The notes under the pieces: generated by a model
Seen by the model: the letters and a program-made list of their open reading frames with translations, nothing else
The model's database searches: none
What the model was told of the DNA's origin: nothing
Translations under genes and position numbers: made by a program
Assembly (NCBI GenBank): GCA_028023455.1
Contig: JAQFVV010006641.1
Coordinates: 374,001-438,000, forward strand
Source: Epiperipatus broadwayi
Taxonomy: Eukaryota; Onychophora; Udeonychophora; Euonychophora; Peripatidae
Reading direction: 5' to 3'
Length of the DNA: 64,000 nucleotides
In this document: one piece after another, positions 1 to 12,763 of the stretch
How the letters are laid out: the number at the start of each line of letters is the position of its first letter
How positions within the stretch are numbered: the first letter of the stretch is position 1

Positions 1-918
1 TTAGATCTCTAATTTATTTTCAACTAAATTATTTTTCAACTGAAAAGTTTAATCCTTTTTCCAGACACTTTTGTTTAAAAAAAAAATAGACTCAATCCTT
101 ATTTCCTTTCTTTTCTCTTTTTTAACATCCAGGTAACATTTCAAATCTTTGAGCTTCCTTCTTTAGATCTTGAGATAAGACAATTTCAAAATTAGAGTTG
201 CCACCCATTATAAGCTCCCAAAGTGAAAAACAATTATTTACAAAAAAAACAATTGCTACAAAGATCGATATCTGATTAAACAGATTTCCTCTTTTAACAA
301 AAAATTGTACAAAAAAAAATAATTTGACAGATTTAATCCTTCCTTCTCTTTCAATATTTAGTAAATGTAAATTTCTGTATGTAATGTACACACATCCTTC
401 ATTCTTTCAAATCATTCATAAACTAACATTAAATAATATAATTGCTAGCTTAGTAATTATAACCCAATTATTTAATTAAATCTGTAACTTTTAAATCCCA
501 ATTATAATTAAAGAAAAGCAAAATAGAAGCATAGAATAAGACATTAAAATTGATCAAGCATAGGTTAGTTTTAAAGAAAGTTAAAATGTTGTATATTTGA
601 AATATAAAACAATTAAATAGTTTACACATACATTGCCTATACATATGCTTTATAACTTTGCTTTTTAACAGAAAATTTAAATATTAAATGTGTGTGCTGC
701 TCTTTTTGAGATTTATTAACACACAAACAAGTAAAGCATATAATTGTTGACCCATTCTTTCTCTGTTTAAAGCTTTTAGAACTGGACCTTGTAGGGTTTG
801 AACTTGGATGCGCTACAGCTTCTTTTATGGTTATATAAAATTGTGATGATGATTTTTGGTTTACCTTTTCTACATGCACATTACTATAAATTTATCTAGT
901 TGACTAAATTGTAATGGC

Positions 919-922
<4 letters not shown>
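1..922. other. AT-rich stretch without a recognised gene
   Basis: I see no coding region, RNA gene or clear repeat here. The two open frames of 80-90 codons (122-391 and 637-879, both minus) have no recognisable motif and a base composition like the surrounding DNA, so I treat them as chance. A B-box-like GGTTTGAACTTGG occurs near 798, but there is no matching A box, tail or target duplication. Confidence 0.6.
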
Positions 923-997
<75 letters not shown>

Positions 998-1022
998 TAA
1001 ATTATATATATATATATATATA
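922..1022. repeat. (TA)n microsatellite
   Basis: A long TA tract interrupted once near 996-1002. It directly abuts the left edge of the 414-bp hammerhead repeat array, and another TA tract abuts the right edge, so the array sits inside what may once have been one TA tract. Confidence 0.97.
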
Positions 1023-1436
1023 TGTTCAAAAGATGGTGCTTTACCAAAACCACCGAACAAGTGTAAAATTTGTTTACATAAACGAAAAAAGAGTCAGAAT
1101 TAACTACCTCTTTCATTTGCTCACCCCCAGATCAGCTGATTTCAAGCTGGTTTGCTCTCCTCAGTGAGGGATAGAGTATAGAAACTAGATCTAAACACTG
1201 ACTCTCAAGTGTTTATGCAAAACGTTTCTATCAGATTGCAAGCGTGAATTTTTCAGACCGGTAAAGTCTTGAAACTCAGCCTAGCAAGCCAGATATTTAT
1301 ATGGGTCTGATCTCAGTTCAGTATCACCATATAATCAAAGTCTCTGCAATATATATCATTGCAAGAAAACTTTAAAGGTACATTTATGAAAAACAAAAAC
1401 AAGTTACTCACGTAACCTGCTATCACTTGTTATTTA
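1023..1436 (-). repeat. Family F1 414-bp repeat, copy 1 (retrozyme-like)
   Basis: First of three copies of a 414-bp unit. It begins TGTTCAAAAGATGG and ends CTTGTTATTTA, and copy 2 starts again immediately. Read on the minus strand it carries a hammerhead-ribozyme fold (annotated separately). No open frame is present. The dimeric head-to-tail arrangement with one ribozyme per unit is what is known for retrozymes, small non-autonomous retroelements that spread through circular RNA. That identity is inferred from structure and not from database matching. It shares blocks with family F2 at 13430-14450. Confidence 0.85.
1104..1181 (-). ncRNA. Candidate type I hammerhead ribozyme, F1 copy 1
   Basis: On the minus strand, in order: outer stem I strand CTATACTCT (1181-1173), inner stem I CCCTCA (1170-1165), core CTGAGGA (1164-1158), stem II GAGC/GCTT with loop AAACCA (1157-1144), core GAAA (1143-1140), and stem III plus cleavage triplet TCAGCTGATC (1139-1130). 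The inner stem I return strand is TGGGGG (1129-1124) and the outer one AGAGGTAG (1111-1104). Cleavage is predicted between 1130 and 1129. The core departs from CUGAUGA only at position 7, which tolerates substitution in known hammerheads. The stem III loop of 2 nt is tight, as in minimal retroelement hammerheads. Activity is inferred. Confidence 0.72.
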
Positions 1437-1850
1437 TGTTCAAAAGATGGCGCTTTACCAAAACCACGGAACAAGTGTAAAATTTGTTTACATAAACGAA
1501 AAAAGAGTCAGAATTAACTACCTCTTTCATTTGCTCACCCCCAGATCAGCTGATTTCAAGCTGGTTTGCTCTCCTCAGTGAGGGATAGAGTATAGAAACT
1601 AGATCTAAACACTGACTCTCAAGTGTTTATGCAAAACGTTTCTATCAGATTGCAAGCGTGAATTTTTCAGACCAGTAAAGTCTTCAAACTCAGCCTAGCA
1701 AGCCAGATATTTATATGGGTCTGATCTCAGTTCAGTATCACCATATAATCAAAGTCTCTGCAATATATATCATTGCAAGAAAACTTTAAAGGTACATTTA
1801 TGAAAAACAAAAACAAGTTACTCACGTAACCTGCTATCACTTGTTATTTA
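1437..1850 (-). repeat. Family F1 414-bp repeat, copy 2 (retrozyme-like)
   Basis: Direct tandem copy of the unit at 1023, spacing exactly 414 bp, with only a few substitutions (for example GCGCTTT for GTGCTTT near its start, and one in the block before AGTCTTC). High identity between copies implies a recent duplication or a dimeric insertion. Confidence 0.87.
1518..1595 (-). ncRNA. Candidate type I hammerhead ribozyme, F1 copy 2
   Basis: Same fold as the 1104-1181 motif, displaced by 414 bp, with all core and stem bases unchanged. Predicted cleavage lies between 1544 and 1543. Two cleavages in one transcript would release a 414-nt linear monomer that could circularise. Confidence 0.72.
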
Positions 1851-2271
1851 TGTTCAAAAGATGTACCTTTAAAGTTTTCTTGCAATGATATATATTGCAG
1901 AGACTTTGATTATATGGTGATACTGAACTGAGATCAGACCCATATAAATATCTGGCTTGCTAGGCTGAGTTTCAAGACTTTACCGGTCTGAAAAATTCAC
2001 GCTTGCAATCTGATAGAAACATTTTGCATAAACACTTGAGAGTCAGTGTTTAGATCTAGTTTCTATACTCTATCCCTCACTGAGGAGAGCAAACCAGCTT
2101 GAAATCAGCTGATCTGGAGGTGAGCAAATGAAAGAGGTAGTTAATTCTGACTCTTTTTTTGTTTATGTAAACAAATTTTACACTTGTTTGGTGGTTTTGG
2201 TAAAGCACCATCTTTTGAACATAAATAACAAGTGATAGCAGGTTACGTGAGTAACTTGTTTTTGTTTTTCA
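1851..2271 (+). repeat. Family F1 copy 3, inverted and circularly permuted
   Basis: At 1851 a third direct unit begins (TGTTCAAAAGATG, 13 nt). At 1864 the sequence switches to the reverse complement of the unit. It runs from unit position 358 back to 1 (ending 2221) and continues into unit positions 414 back to about 364, ending in the TA tract. The inverted copy is therefore nearly full length but permuted, as expected if it came from a tandem multimer or a circle. It has a few changes relative to the other copies, for example GGAGGTGAGC for the equivalent of GGGGGTGAGC. Confidence 0.85.
2063..2140 (+). ncRNA. Candidate type I hammerhead ribozyme, F1 copy 3
   Basis: Plus-strand version of the F1 ribozyme. 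CTATACTCT is at 2063-2071, CCCTCA 2074-2079, CTGAGGA 2080-2086, GAGC 2087-2090, loop 2091-2096, GCTT 2097-2100, GAAA 2101-2104 and stem III with the cleavage site 2105-2114. Stem I returns are TGGAGG 2115-2120 and AGAGGTAG 2133-2140. The G to A change in the return strand creates one C-A mismatch in inner stem I, so this copy may be weaker than the other two. Confidence 0.65.
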
Positions 2272-2306
2272 TATATATATATATATATATATAATTATAT
2301 TTGTTT

Positions 2307-2340
<34 letters not shown>
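2271..2340. repeat. (TA)n microsatellite
   Basis: TA tract with a short interruption (TTGTTTAAC) near 2301-2309. It forms the right border of the F1 array. Confidence 0.95.
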
Positions 2341-2341
<1 letters not shown>

Positions 2342-4250
2342 CAGTCAGGTGGATTGGAAGTTGGCATCTTACTGCATCTGCTATACATGGTGCCACTAGG
2401 GCATTCAAACCTGGGAAATTTATATTGTAGGCAGATACATGAGTTAAGATCCAATTTTATATTATTGTAGACCTTAGCCCCAGTCACTAGCTTGTGGAGC
2501 AGCAGAGATAATGTGTACTTTGTGTTTAAAGAAAGAAATATAACAAAAAATAAGAATAAGCCACTTCCAGATTAACAATACACAGAAACATTTATTTTGC
2601 ACATATATAAAATTTAGAATTATTTTAGTATAACTTTTACTTTAGAATTTAATTTACATTTTAACTTTTTATTCTAGAAGTTTGCACAGATGAATTTATT
2701 AATATTTTATTAAAGTGTCAAGTATGGTTAGACTACATACATTGCAATTGAAAAAGAAAATATTCTATATTTCTTATTTAATCCTAGGTCAAAATTTCGC
2801 AGTCAAACTAATGCCAATCTATCTGATATATTTATGTATTCAATGCAGCATGAATAAGACAGCACAATACCATACTGTCAGAAATATACATCTAATCAGC
2901 ATGGTTATCGAGAAGAAATGTCTCTCGTCCAGTACAGGAATGTTATGTCTGTCTGGTGAGAAGAACAATAAAAAAGAAAACTCCATAGGAAGGGATTGCA
3001 GTCCTTTTTCCTGTCTTACTATTCCATAGGCTAAAGGGGTGATCCAAGGAGCAAGGAATACCATCTGCTTCCGATGGTAAGTGAGTAATGTGACTTATTT
3101 TCCCAAGTGTGGCATATAAGGTAATCCTGTACATATCAGATCTTTGTGCCACATTTACTAATTACACCAACACATCCAATCCATTGACCCAATTTAACTC
3201 TGAAACAAACAACCTAAGATTTATCCTCCCTTAAACTAATATAATTTTACAAATCTATGCAGCTATTCATTCCAGGCTTAAATTTAACATTGATTAAAAG
3301 TTTAGCTTAACAGAAAAAAATCATAATAAACAGTTAAAAGAACAGAAAAAATAAATTAATTAAAATTATTTTTAAAAAATAAATTCAATAAAAATAATTA
3401 TTAATAAATGATTTAGTTTCAACAGATAGGAATTTTTATTTTTATTTAAATATTGAGAAAGTTTTATAGTTAAAGTTCATTAGAGTTCATAAAGTTCTTA
3501 TGGTTTTATAAAGACAAAGTACATACTTTCTAGTTGCTTGTAATTTGGATCCAATGTTAATTTCCATAATGTCCTTTGCTGCAGCTGGTATAGGTCTTTG
3601 CAGACTTTTATTGCAGGACTCTAATGTCCTGGGGTCTGCAATCTAAGAAAACAATATTACATTACTTCTTTTAGAAAAGCTGAAGGGATTGAAAGTACAT
3701 ATTTTTATTCCCTCCTCCTTCAACTCCCCTGGACTTAACACATATACCACACACCATATTTTATTTCCATTTTTTTTACTTTTTATATTAAATTTGCAGA
3801 TTAACTTAACATGACATCATGATGATGATTGATAATTCACTGAGGTCCATTTCCTGAGGGATTTCTTTTATTGGCTATTCTGCTCCTATTGTTTTTATCT
3901 CCTATTTGATCCTTAATTATAAATTTTGAAATGTCCAAGGGCTAGTTTACTTTAACTAATTGAAAATAATCATTTCCATTTTACAAAATAGCATTAATTA
4001 AATTATTGTACATTCTTAAAAATATATAAAAGTCTTAAACATATATATATATAAGTTTTTTTTTTCTTAAAATTTAGTTTTAAAACTTTTTCTTTTTTAT
4101 TAAAGTTTTCTTTTAATAATTTTCCATCTGTCCGATTTTATATATATGAGTTTACGTGACTTTTAATTTTTAATTTTTTTTAAACTTAAAAAAGTAGTTT
4201 TTATTTGCGAACTTTTTATTTTTAATTTCTAATTTTACTTATTATAATAA
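2341..4250. repeat. Diverged duplicated block, copy 1
   Basis: This stretch has a collinear, diverged second copy at about 9950-12020. Shared landmarks include the GTAGGCAGATA block (2429 and 10013), the CTCGTCCAG/GAAGAACAATAAAA block (2927-2970 and 10505-10553), ACATTTACTAATTACACC (3150 and 10658), and GGGGTCTGCAAT (3631 and 11498). Also shared are the ATCATTTCCATTT and TTTTCCATCTGT stretches near 3969/4120 and 11818/11932. No coding sequence is recognised; the 104-codon plus-strand frame at 2715-3029 is not maintained in the other copy. It may be two copies of one long repeat or a segmental duplication flanking the RTE insertion. Confidence 0.75.
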
Positions 4251-4346
4251 TGTAAAATTAAGAGCGTGCTAATAACTCTAAACAAGCTTTTAAAAAATAA
4301 AAAAAAAAAGCTTGTTTAGAGTTATTAGCACGCTCTTAATTTTACA
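4251..4346. repeat. Perfect inverted repeat with 41-bp arms
   Basis: Left arm 4251-4291 and right arm 4306-4346 are exact or nearly exact reverse complements (TGTAAAATTAAGAGCGTGCT at the outer end), separated by a 14-nt A-rich spacer. It would extrude as a cruciform or give a long RNA hairpin. It looks like a small foldback or MITE-type element; no target duplication is obvious. Confidence 0.9.
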
Positions 4347-4356
4347 TATTTGTATG

Positions 4357-4392
4357 TGCAAGCTATATATAAGTCATGTGACATCTGACTTG
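4357..4392 (+). repeat. Fragment related to repeat family F2
   Basis: TGCAAGCTATATATAA followed by GTCATGTGACATCTGACTTG matches the conserved F2 block at 14028-14093 and 52668-52730, with an internal deletion. It is a short relic only and lacks the ribozyme part. Confidence 0.55.
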
Positions 4393-4440
4393 TTATTATT
4401 ACTATTATTATTATAATAATGAAACAGCATGTATGCCTGT

Positions 4441-4446
<6 letters not shown>

Positions 4447-4479
<33 letters not shown>
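4447..4479. repeat. (TA)n microsatellite
   Basis: Short uninterrupted TA tract. Confidence 0.95.
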
Positions 4480-6093
<1,614 letters not shown>

Positions 6094-6561
6094 TGCAGAA
6101 AGGAGTTTGCTATTAACTGAAAGGAGACCCTTTGATTCCTCTTGGAGGCCTTAAAGGAACCGAGCAGGGCAAATTCTTAATGTCCACTCCATACGTTCTT
6201 GTCATTGCAGCTGTTATTACTATGTGATTATTCATATAGTATATGAACATGGATGGGCTGCTCACCAACACATATCAGCCAGCGTGGTGAGTTTATTGGC
6301 TTTTTACCTCTGAGTTTAAGATCAAGAAACTCCATGGTCTTTCTTCTCAGTGCCTGTTAAGGCAGAATGAATGTTTGTGTAAATGATAAATATTTTTCCA
6401 ATACATATATACAATTATGACAGACAAAAATAAAGCATGGCCCTTATTCCCAGGAGGTTGTAAAGTCACCAACCAAGGCAGCGGTTGATGGCCAAAGCTG
6501 GAGGGTGCCAAGAATTCCCTGATTGCGGACCCAGGCTGCCATTTGATGATGACTTTTTAAT

Positions 6562-7236
6562 TTAGGTACTTACAACTGAAGATTACTTTCAAGTGAAGGA
6601 AGATTACAAGAATTAGAAGAAGAACTTTCTTATATTAAATGGGACATTATTGGACTTTGTGAAGTTAGAAGAAAAGATGAAGAGACAATTGATTTAAAAA
6701 GTGGACATATACTCTATTATAAAGGCACAAATATTGGAAATACAATTGGAGTAGGATTCATTATAAATAAAAAGTGGAAGAACAATATTGTGGAGATTGA
6801 TGGTGTATCAGACAGAGTGGCAAGATTAGTTATACAACTTAATAGCATATACCAAATGCAGATAATTCAGGTTTATGCCCCAACAAGTTCTCATAGTGAT
6901 GAAGTAGTAGAAGATTTTTACATGGATGTACAAAAGGCTTGTGATCAGAGTAAACAACATTTTAAAATTGTTATGGGAGACTTTAATGCTAGAATTGGTA
7001 AACAAATGAAAGATGAAAGTGCTGTAGGTAATTTTGGTTATGGTAATAGAAATGAGAGAGGACATAGACTTGTGGAGTTTGCAGAAAAAGAAAAACTTTA
7101 TATTATGAATTCTTTTTTTGAGAAAAATGTTAAAAGGAAATGGACATGGAAGCATCCAAATGAAGGTACAGCAGAATTGGATTATATTTTGACTAACAGG
7201 AAATACATATTTCAAGAATGTAATGTTCTTAATTAA
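6562..7236 (+). pseudogene. RTE copy A, AP-type endonuclease domain (broken)
   Basis: Endonuclease part of the RTE polyprotein, which would nick target DNA to prime reverse transcription. The frame starts at a degenerate LGTYN*R (6562-6582), where the family has GTWNVRT; the TGA at 6577-6579 replaces the Val codon. Next come SEGRLQELEEEL and IIGLCEVRR, which holds the catalytic Glu. YAPTS, then GDFNARIG (catalytic Asp and Asn) and ELDYILTNRK follow. The frame stops at 7234-7236. The SDHRLV motif expected next is present at 7248-7265 but in another frame, consistent with a one-base deletion in the GGA-GTGATC junction. The domain is otherwise well conserved, so inactivation is recent relative to copy B. 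Confidence 0.88.
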
Positions 7237-7245
7237 TTTAACACA

Positions 7246-9370
7246 GGAGTGATCATCGATTAGTAAGGTGTAAGATATGTGTTAATGTAAAACTAGACAG
7301 ACAAAAATTATTAAGAAAAACAATATTTACACATGATATTCCTAATCTTCAGAAACATTCTAATGAATTTAAATTAGAACTTAAAAATCGGTTTCAAGTA
7401 TTAGTAGAATTGAACAGGATTCAGATTTCAATGAAATTAATATGAAAATAACAGATCCACTTTTAAAAACTGCAACAAAGATAGCTGGTAGAAAAAAGCA
7501 GCAATTGATCAATAAAATTTCTACTGAGACTAGAGAATTTATGAAGAAAAGAAGGAATATGAAGATATACAAAAATGATGCATTAAAAAGCATTGAATAT
7601 CTCAAATTTTGTAAAATGGTGCAGAAAAGAATTGAAAATGATATAAGAAAGTATAACTGTGAACTAGTAAGGAAAGCTGTAGAAAAAAATAAAAGTCTTA
7701 AGAATGTAAAACAACATTTTGGTATTGGTAGAAAATTTATATCTGAAATAAGAAAAAAACATGGAATTATTACTAAAAAGAGAGATGACATCATGAAATT
7801 GGTAGAAGATTTTTATCAATAATTATCTAGTAATAAAGAACAAATACCTCCTATATCTATTACATCTTCCGAATTGCCCAGAATTTTAAATGAAGAAGTG
7901 AGACATGCAATTAAATGTATGAAGAAAAGAAAGGCTCCAGGTAATGATGGAATTATAATTGATATATTAAAAGAAGCAGGTGAAGAAATATAATTTTTTT
8001 TAGCAAAGTTATATACCAAATGTCTAAATGATAAAAATGTACCAGATGATTGGAAGAATGCAGTAATAATATTAATATTTAAAAAAGGTGATAAAGAAGA
8101 TATTAGAAATTACAGACCTATCAGCCTTTTATCAGTTTTATATAAAATTTTTACCAAGATAATTAGAACTCGTCTACAGAGAACATATTTCCACCAACCA
8201 AGAGAACAAGCTGGATTTAAAAGTGGTTTTAGTACAATAGATCATATCCAGGTGTTGAGAGAAGTTATAGAAAGGACAAATGAATATGCATTGTCATTAT
8301 GTTTTGGATTTGTAGATTATGAAAAGGCATTTGATTCTATAAACATTTCTTCAGTGATTAAAGCATTGGATAATCAAGGTATAGATCCAGGATATTGTCA
8401 TATTTTAAAGAATATTTATAAAAATGCAACAGCAACAATTAGATTACATAATGAGACTGGGAAAATCAACATTGAGAAAGGTGTAAGACAAGGTGACTCC
8501 ATATCTCCAAAACTTTTTACAGCAGTGCTGCAAGAAGTATTTTGTGGATTAAAATGGGAAACTAAAGGACTGAAAGTAAATGGAGATTATTTAAGTCATT
8601 TAGTTTTCACAGATGATGTAGTTGTTTTTGCAAATGATGTGTCAGAACTGCAGGATATGTTGCAGGAATTATCAGATGAAAGTCGGAAAGTAGGACTAAA
8701 GAAAAATGTTAAAAAGACTAAAGTAATGTATAATCGATTTGCTCAAAATATGAAAATAAAGATTGATTATGATGAATTAGAAGAAGTTAACAGTTACAAA
8801 TACCTTGGTCAGATTATTAATACAGATGGAAACATAATGGAGGAAATTAATCATAGAATTAAACATGGTTGGAGTGTTTTTGGTAGAAATAACTTGATAT
8901 TAAAAGGAAACATGCCTATGTGTTTGAAAAGGAAGGTTTTTAACAAATGTGTTTTACCAGTTCTTATTTATGGATCTGAGATTTGGACCCTTAATAGAAG
9001 ATCAATACAGAGACTTCAGACTACTCAAAGAAGTATGGAGAGATGCATGTTGGGAATAGCAAGAAGAGATCGAAAATGCAATGTATGGGTAAGAGAACAA
9101 ACATGTGTTACTGACCTCATTGAAAAAATTAAAAGATTGAAATGGAGTTGGGCTGGACATATTTCTAGAAGAGATGATAATAGATGGACAATTGAAATTT
9201 TAAACTGGATTCCAAGAGATTGTAAAAGACCCTGAAAGAGACCACATGTGAGATGGATGGATGAAATAAGAAATTGTGTAGGGGTGATGTAGAGAAGAGA
9301 AGCTAAAGATCAGAGAAGATGGATTAAACTTGGACAGACCTTCATCCTGCAGTGGATTGATAATGGTTGA
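7246..9370 (+). pseudogene. RTE copy A, reverse transcriptase (broken)
   Basis: Remainder of the RTE polyprotein. 7246 to about 7412 is in one frame (SDHRLVRCK onward); from about 7412 to 9370 it is in a second frame. In-frame stops are TAA 7820-7822, TAA 7991-7993, TGA 9233-9235 and TAG 9290-9292; the natural stop is TGA 9368-9370. RT motifs in order: KAPGNDGI, NYRPISLLSVLYKIF, EQAGFKSGFSTIDHI, FVDYEKAFDS (first catalytic Asp), RQGDSISPKLF, then FTDDV with both catalytic Asp kept where the family usually has FADD. YKYLGQII, VLIYGSEIWTL and a C-terminal WAGHISRRDDNRW segment follow. The longest uninterrupted frame is 8252-9235. Identity as an RTE or close relative is firm; inactivity is evident from the stops. 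Confidence 0.9.
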
Positions 9371-9375
9371 TAATG

Positions 9376-9452
9376 ATGATCATGATAATGATATCATATA
9401 TCATATATATATATATATATCATATATCATGATCATCATATATATATATACT

Positions 9453-9490
<38 letters not shown>

Positions 9491-9520
9491 AGTGTGAATT
9501 AAATTATATATATATATATA
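9376..9520. repeat. TA-rich and palindromic microsatellite cluster
   Basis: ATCATATATCAT-type palindromes and TA tracts at about 9404-9420, 9438-9487 and 9506-9521, following the RTE 3' end. TTGCATATATA and TATATATGCAA (9451-9493) form a foldback. Confidence 0.85.
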
Positions 9521-9595
9521 ATTGTATATTTATAAATAAAGTAATTAGATATTTTTTAAAGTATAACTTTTTTTCCACTTAAGAGTTCTTTTGAC

Positions 9596-9804
9596 TATCC
9601 TTGTAGTCTTAGTCAAATAACACTTTGAAAAACTAACCTTCCCACAATTCCAAGATCTTAACATTTGCTGTCTATCTGTTAATTATGTCTTCTTTGTATT
9701 TATATATTAGCATAGCTTCCTTTATTTTTTAGCAAATATTAAGATCATGGAATTGTGGAAAGGTTAGCCTTTCAAAGTGTTATTTGACAAAGACTGTGAG
9801 AATA
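9596..9804. repeat. Inverted repeat element with ~74-bp arms
   Basis: Left arm 9596-9669 and right arm 9731-9804 are imperfect reverse complements. The best-matched blocks are AGTCAAATAACACTTTGAAA (left) and TTTCAAAGTGTTATTTGAC (right), plus CCACAATTCCAAGATCTTAA with its complement. The centre is about 60 bp. No coding capacity. It is likely a foldback or MITE-type element. Confidence 0.85.
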
Positions 9805-9949
9805 GTAGAAAGTGTTCCAAAGTGGATACAATTTTTAAAATTATCTTTACTATATTTATAAATATGCAATTATACGATCTGTATATTGATTTGATGTAAT
9901 ACAGACATTGAATTAAAATGTTATTATATTTTATAACAGTCTGAAAAAA

Positions 9950-12020
9950 AGGAGTCTTATCATATCTGCACTACAGGCCACTAGGTTATTAGAACCTATA
10001 AAATTTATATAGTAGGCAGATATGTAAGTTAAGATTCACATTTTACATGTTTTATTCAGACCATCAGCCCATTGCCACTTTCTCAGCAGAGCAGTAGAGA
10101 TTAACAATAATGATATATATTATCAAAATATATTAATATTTAAAAAAAATATAAACCACTGCCAGTAATTAACCCATAAACATGTATTTACACACATATA
10201 AATAAAATTGAGGAATAAAATTTATTATTTTAGGTTGGTTATTCATATTTAAATTTAAATTTTTAGTTTGAAAAATCCACACAGATTTATTTAATAGTAT
10301 TTTTAAGGGTGTGAGTATGAATAAACAATGTATATTGCATTTGAAAAGAAAATATTCTATCCCTTATTTAACCTTAGGTCAAACATTCACAGTCAATCCA
10401 TCTGATATTTTGATGTATTCAATGCAGTATGAAATATGACAGCACAAATACCATACTGTCAGGAATGTACATATGAACAGCATAGTTAAAGAAGACATTG
10501 ATTCTCGTCCAGTGCAGGAATGCTACATCTGACTGGCAAGAAGAACAATAAAAAACTCCATAAGAAGGGACTGCATTTTCCGTCTTACTATCCCCTTCCA
10601 TAGGCAAAAAGGGGGTGTGTTGCATATAATTCAATCATCCATGTAGCGAATCTCCTACTACATTTACTAATTACACCGATACATCCAATCCATTGACCCA
10701 ATCTAACTACACAGCAAATAACCTAAGATTAATCCTCCCTTCATTAATTAATATAACTTTACAAATCTATATAGCCATTCATGCCCAACATAAATTTAAC
10801 ATTTATATAATTTTGCACAGATGAATTTTATACAAGTTTGTTTTTTAATGTTGAGTATAGATCAGCTATATTGATTACATGGTTAAAAACATTTCAAAAT
10901 AAACATAATCGATCAAAATATAAAGTCATTGATGGAATTGCAGAGTGAAATTTACAAGAAACCCAATGACATTCATTATAAGATGCCACATTGACACCAA
11001 TAACTTAAAAGACATCCGAATAAATACATTTTAGATACTCAATATAAGGTATCATTATTTACCAAATGTCCATATATTTTAATCGCATATGAGAAAAAAA
11101 ACATAATTAAACGTTCATGAATCTAAGCAAGCATCTATACCCAATTTAAATTTAATGCATTTAAATAATTTATACAATAAATATTAATAAAAAAAATGGA
11201 AATATTTTTTTAGCAACTCAAATGTATAAATTTAAACATTAATAATTGATTTGAAAATTAAAAGTCAGATAAAAGTTCATTTTAAAATTTAGGTTAGCCA
11301 TATATTAAAAGCTTGTCAACTCTTGACAAAAGTTTTTAATTACTTTTAAATTTTACAGTTCATATCTTTCATTTGAAAAATCCCGATTCTTGCTGCCAAT
11401 TCCCATGATGTCTCTGATGGAAGACTGGTCTATTGTTCTGGAGGTGGCCTTAGCTGGTTCAATCCTGGTACTATTTGATTGCAGAACTTATATGATTTGG
11501 GGTCTGCAATATTACCATTCATAATTCATCAGTCATTTCATTTTAAAATAGAGAGAGAGTGTGACATGTGCATCTTATCACACCTTTCAAAATCATCAAG
11601 CTGGAACTGATTTTAATTTCAATATTTTTTCTTTTATACTGATCGTCCGAATTTACTGAACAATGGTTTCCTGTTCCAAATTTTTGTTATGGTCCAAGAC
11701 TTCATTGCTGCTTCTATTGGACATCTAATTTATTTTTGTTCTCTTATCTATATTTCATCTAACTTTTTTATATAAGAGCCCAAAGGGATATTTTGCTTTT
11801 CATTTAATTTATAAAACAATCATTTCCATTTACAAAAATATTTATCATTAGATCTTGTACTTTTTTTATAAAAAAGTATGTTCAATTTTTTTTTTTTTAA
11901 AAAAAAAAGAAAATAATACTTTTAAAGTTTTCATTCCATCTGTGCGATATATTATATACATTAAACAACTTTTAATTTTTTAGTTTTAGTTTTTAATTAC
12001 GAATTTACAAAAAAAAAGAT
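9950..12020. repeat. Diverged duplicated block, copy 2
   Basis: Collinear with 2341-4250 in the same orientation (landmarks listed there), with indels of tens of bases. The RTE copy A, the F2 fragment and the hairpins between the two blocks are absent from both. No gene is recognised; the 71-codon minus-strand frame at 10419-10634 covers a homologous stretch but is not the same frame length as in the other copy. Confidence 0.75.
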
Positions 12021-12763
12021 TTTATTCTAATTTTAAATTAATATAACGCCATATTATATACCATTACAATATATATAAACATAGATGTTTGTTAATATAA
12101 TATTAGATAAAAATATTATTATTAAAAGGACATTGAATAAAAAAATAATCGATATTATAGAATTTAAAAAATTAAAAAAATTAAGGTTGAATTGAGAATT
12201 ATATGAAAATAAAATAAAAAGTATTTAATTAATGGGGAGATAATAAAATTAAAGTTTAAGTTTATAAGAAATAGAAAAAATTGGAGCGTTATTAAAAATA
12301 ATAAAAATGAATAATATATTTAAATTAATAGTTGTTCATGAATATACATATATACAGTCAGAAATATACATGGTTAATTTATTTATTTACCGCTATGTTA
12401 ATAAATTGTAATTGTAAATTAGTGGTCAGGTAATGCACTTATGCTTTACAGAGTTCAACTGTATGTAAATGAATAGTCTCATTCTCAAAGATAAGATAAT
12501 GTCTTTATGAATAGGTAGATAACTTACAGTCCATGATGCATATTTTATTTTATATTACTTAGATTATTTGTTTGGTTTTGATTATATTTATTTCAGTTTT
12601 ATTATGTTTGTTATATTTTATGTTGTTTTTCATTACTTTATTAATTTTGCTGTTCATATTTTTATGCATTATTTATATAATTATGCATTTTATTTTATTT
12701 CATTGAGTAAAAATGTAAGATATATATATAATGTCTGTTAATTAAAACAAAATAACGGTAACG

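Noticed and set aside
122-391. 89-codon minus-strand open frame
   Set aside because: No motif, low-complexity Phe/Ile-rich composition, no homologous neighbour; it is chance in AT-rich DNA.
780-830. B-box-like GGTTTGAACTTGG suggesting a SINE
   Set aside because: No A box upstream, no tail and no target duplication.
2341-2360. ACAGTCAGGTGGATT shared in reverse complement with 28224-28240 as a repeat end
   Set aside because: The match is only about 15 bp, too short to define an element, though it may deserve a genome-wide search.
7381-7794. Minus-strand open frames opposite the RTE copies (6826-7215, 7381-7794, 7816-8019, 56706-57134)
   Set aside because: They are antisense shadows of the plus-strand RTE polyprotein; their Phe/Leu-rich content reflects Lys/Asn codons on the other strand.
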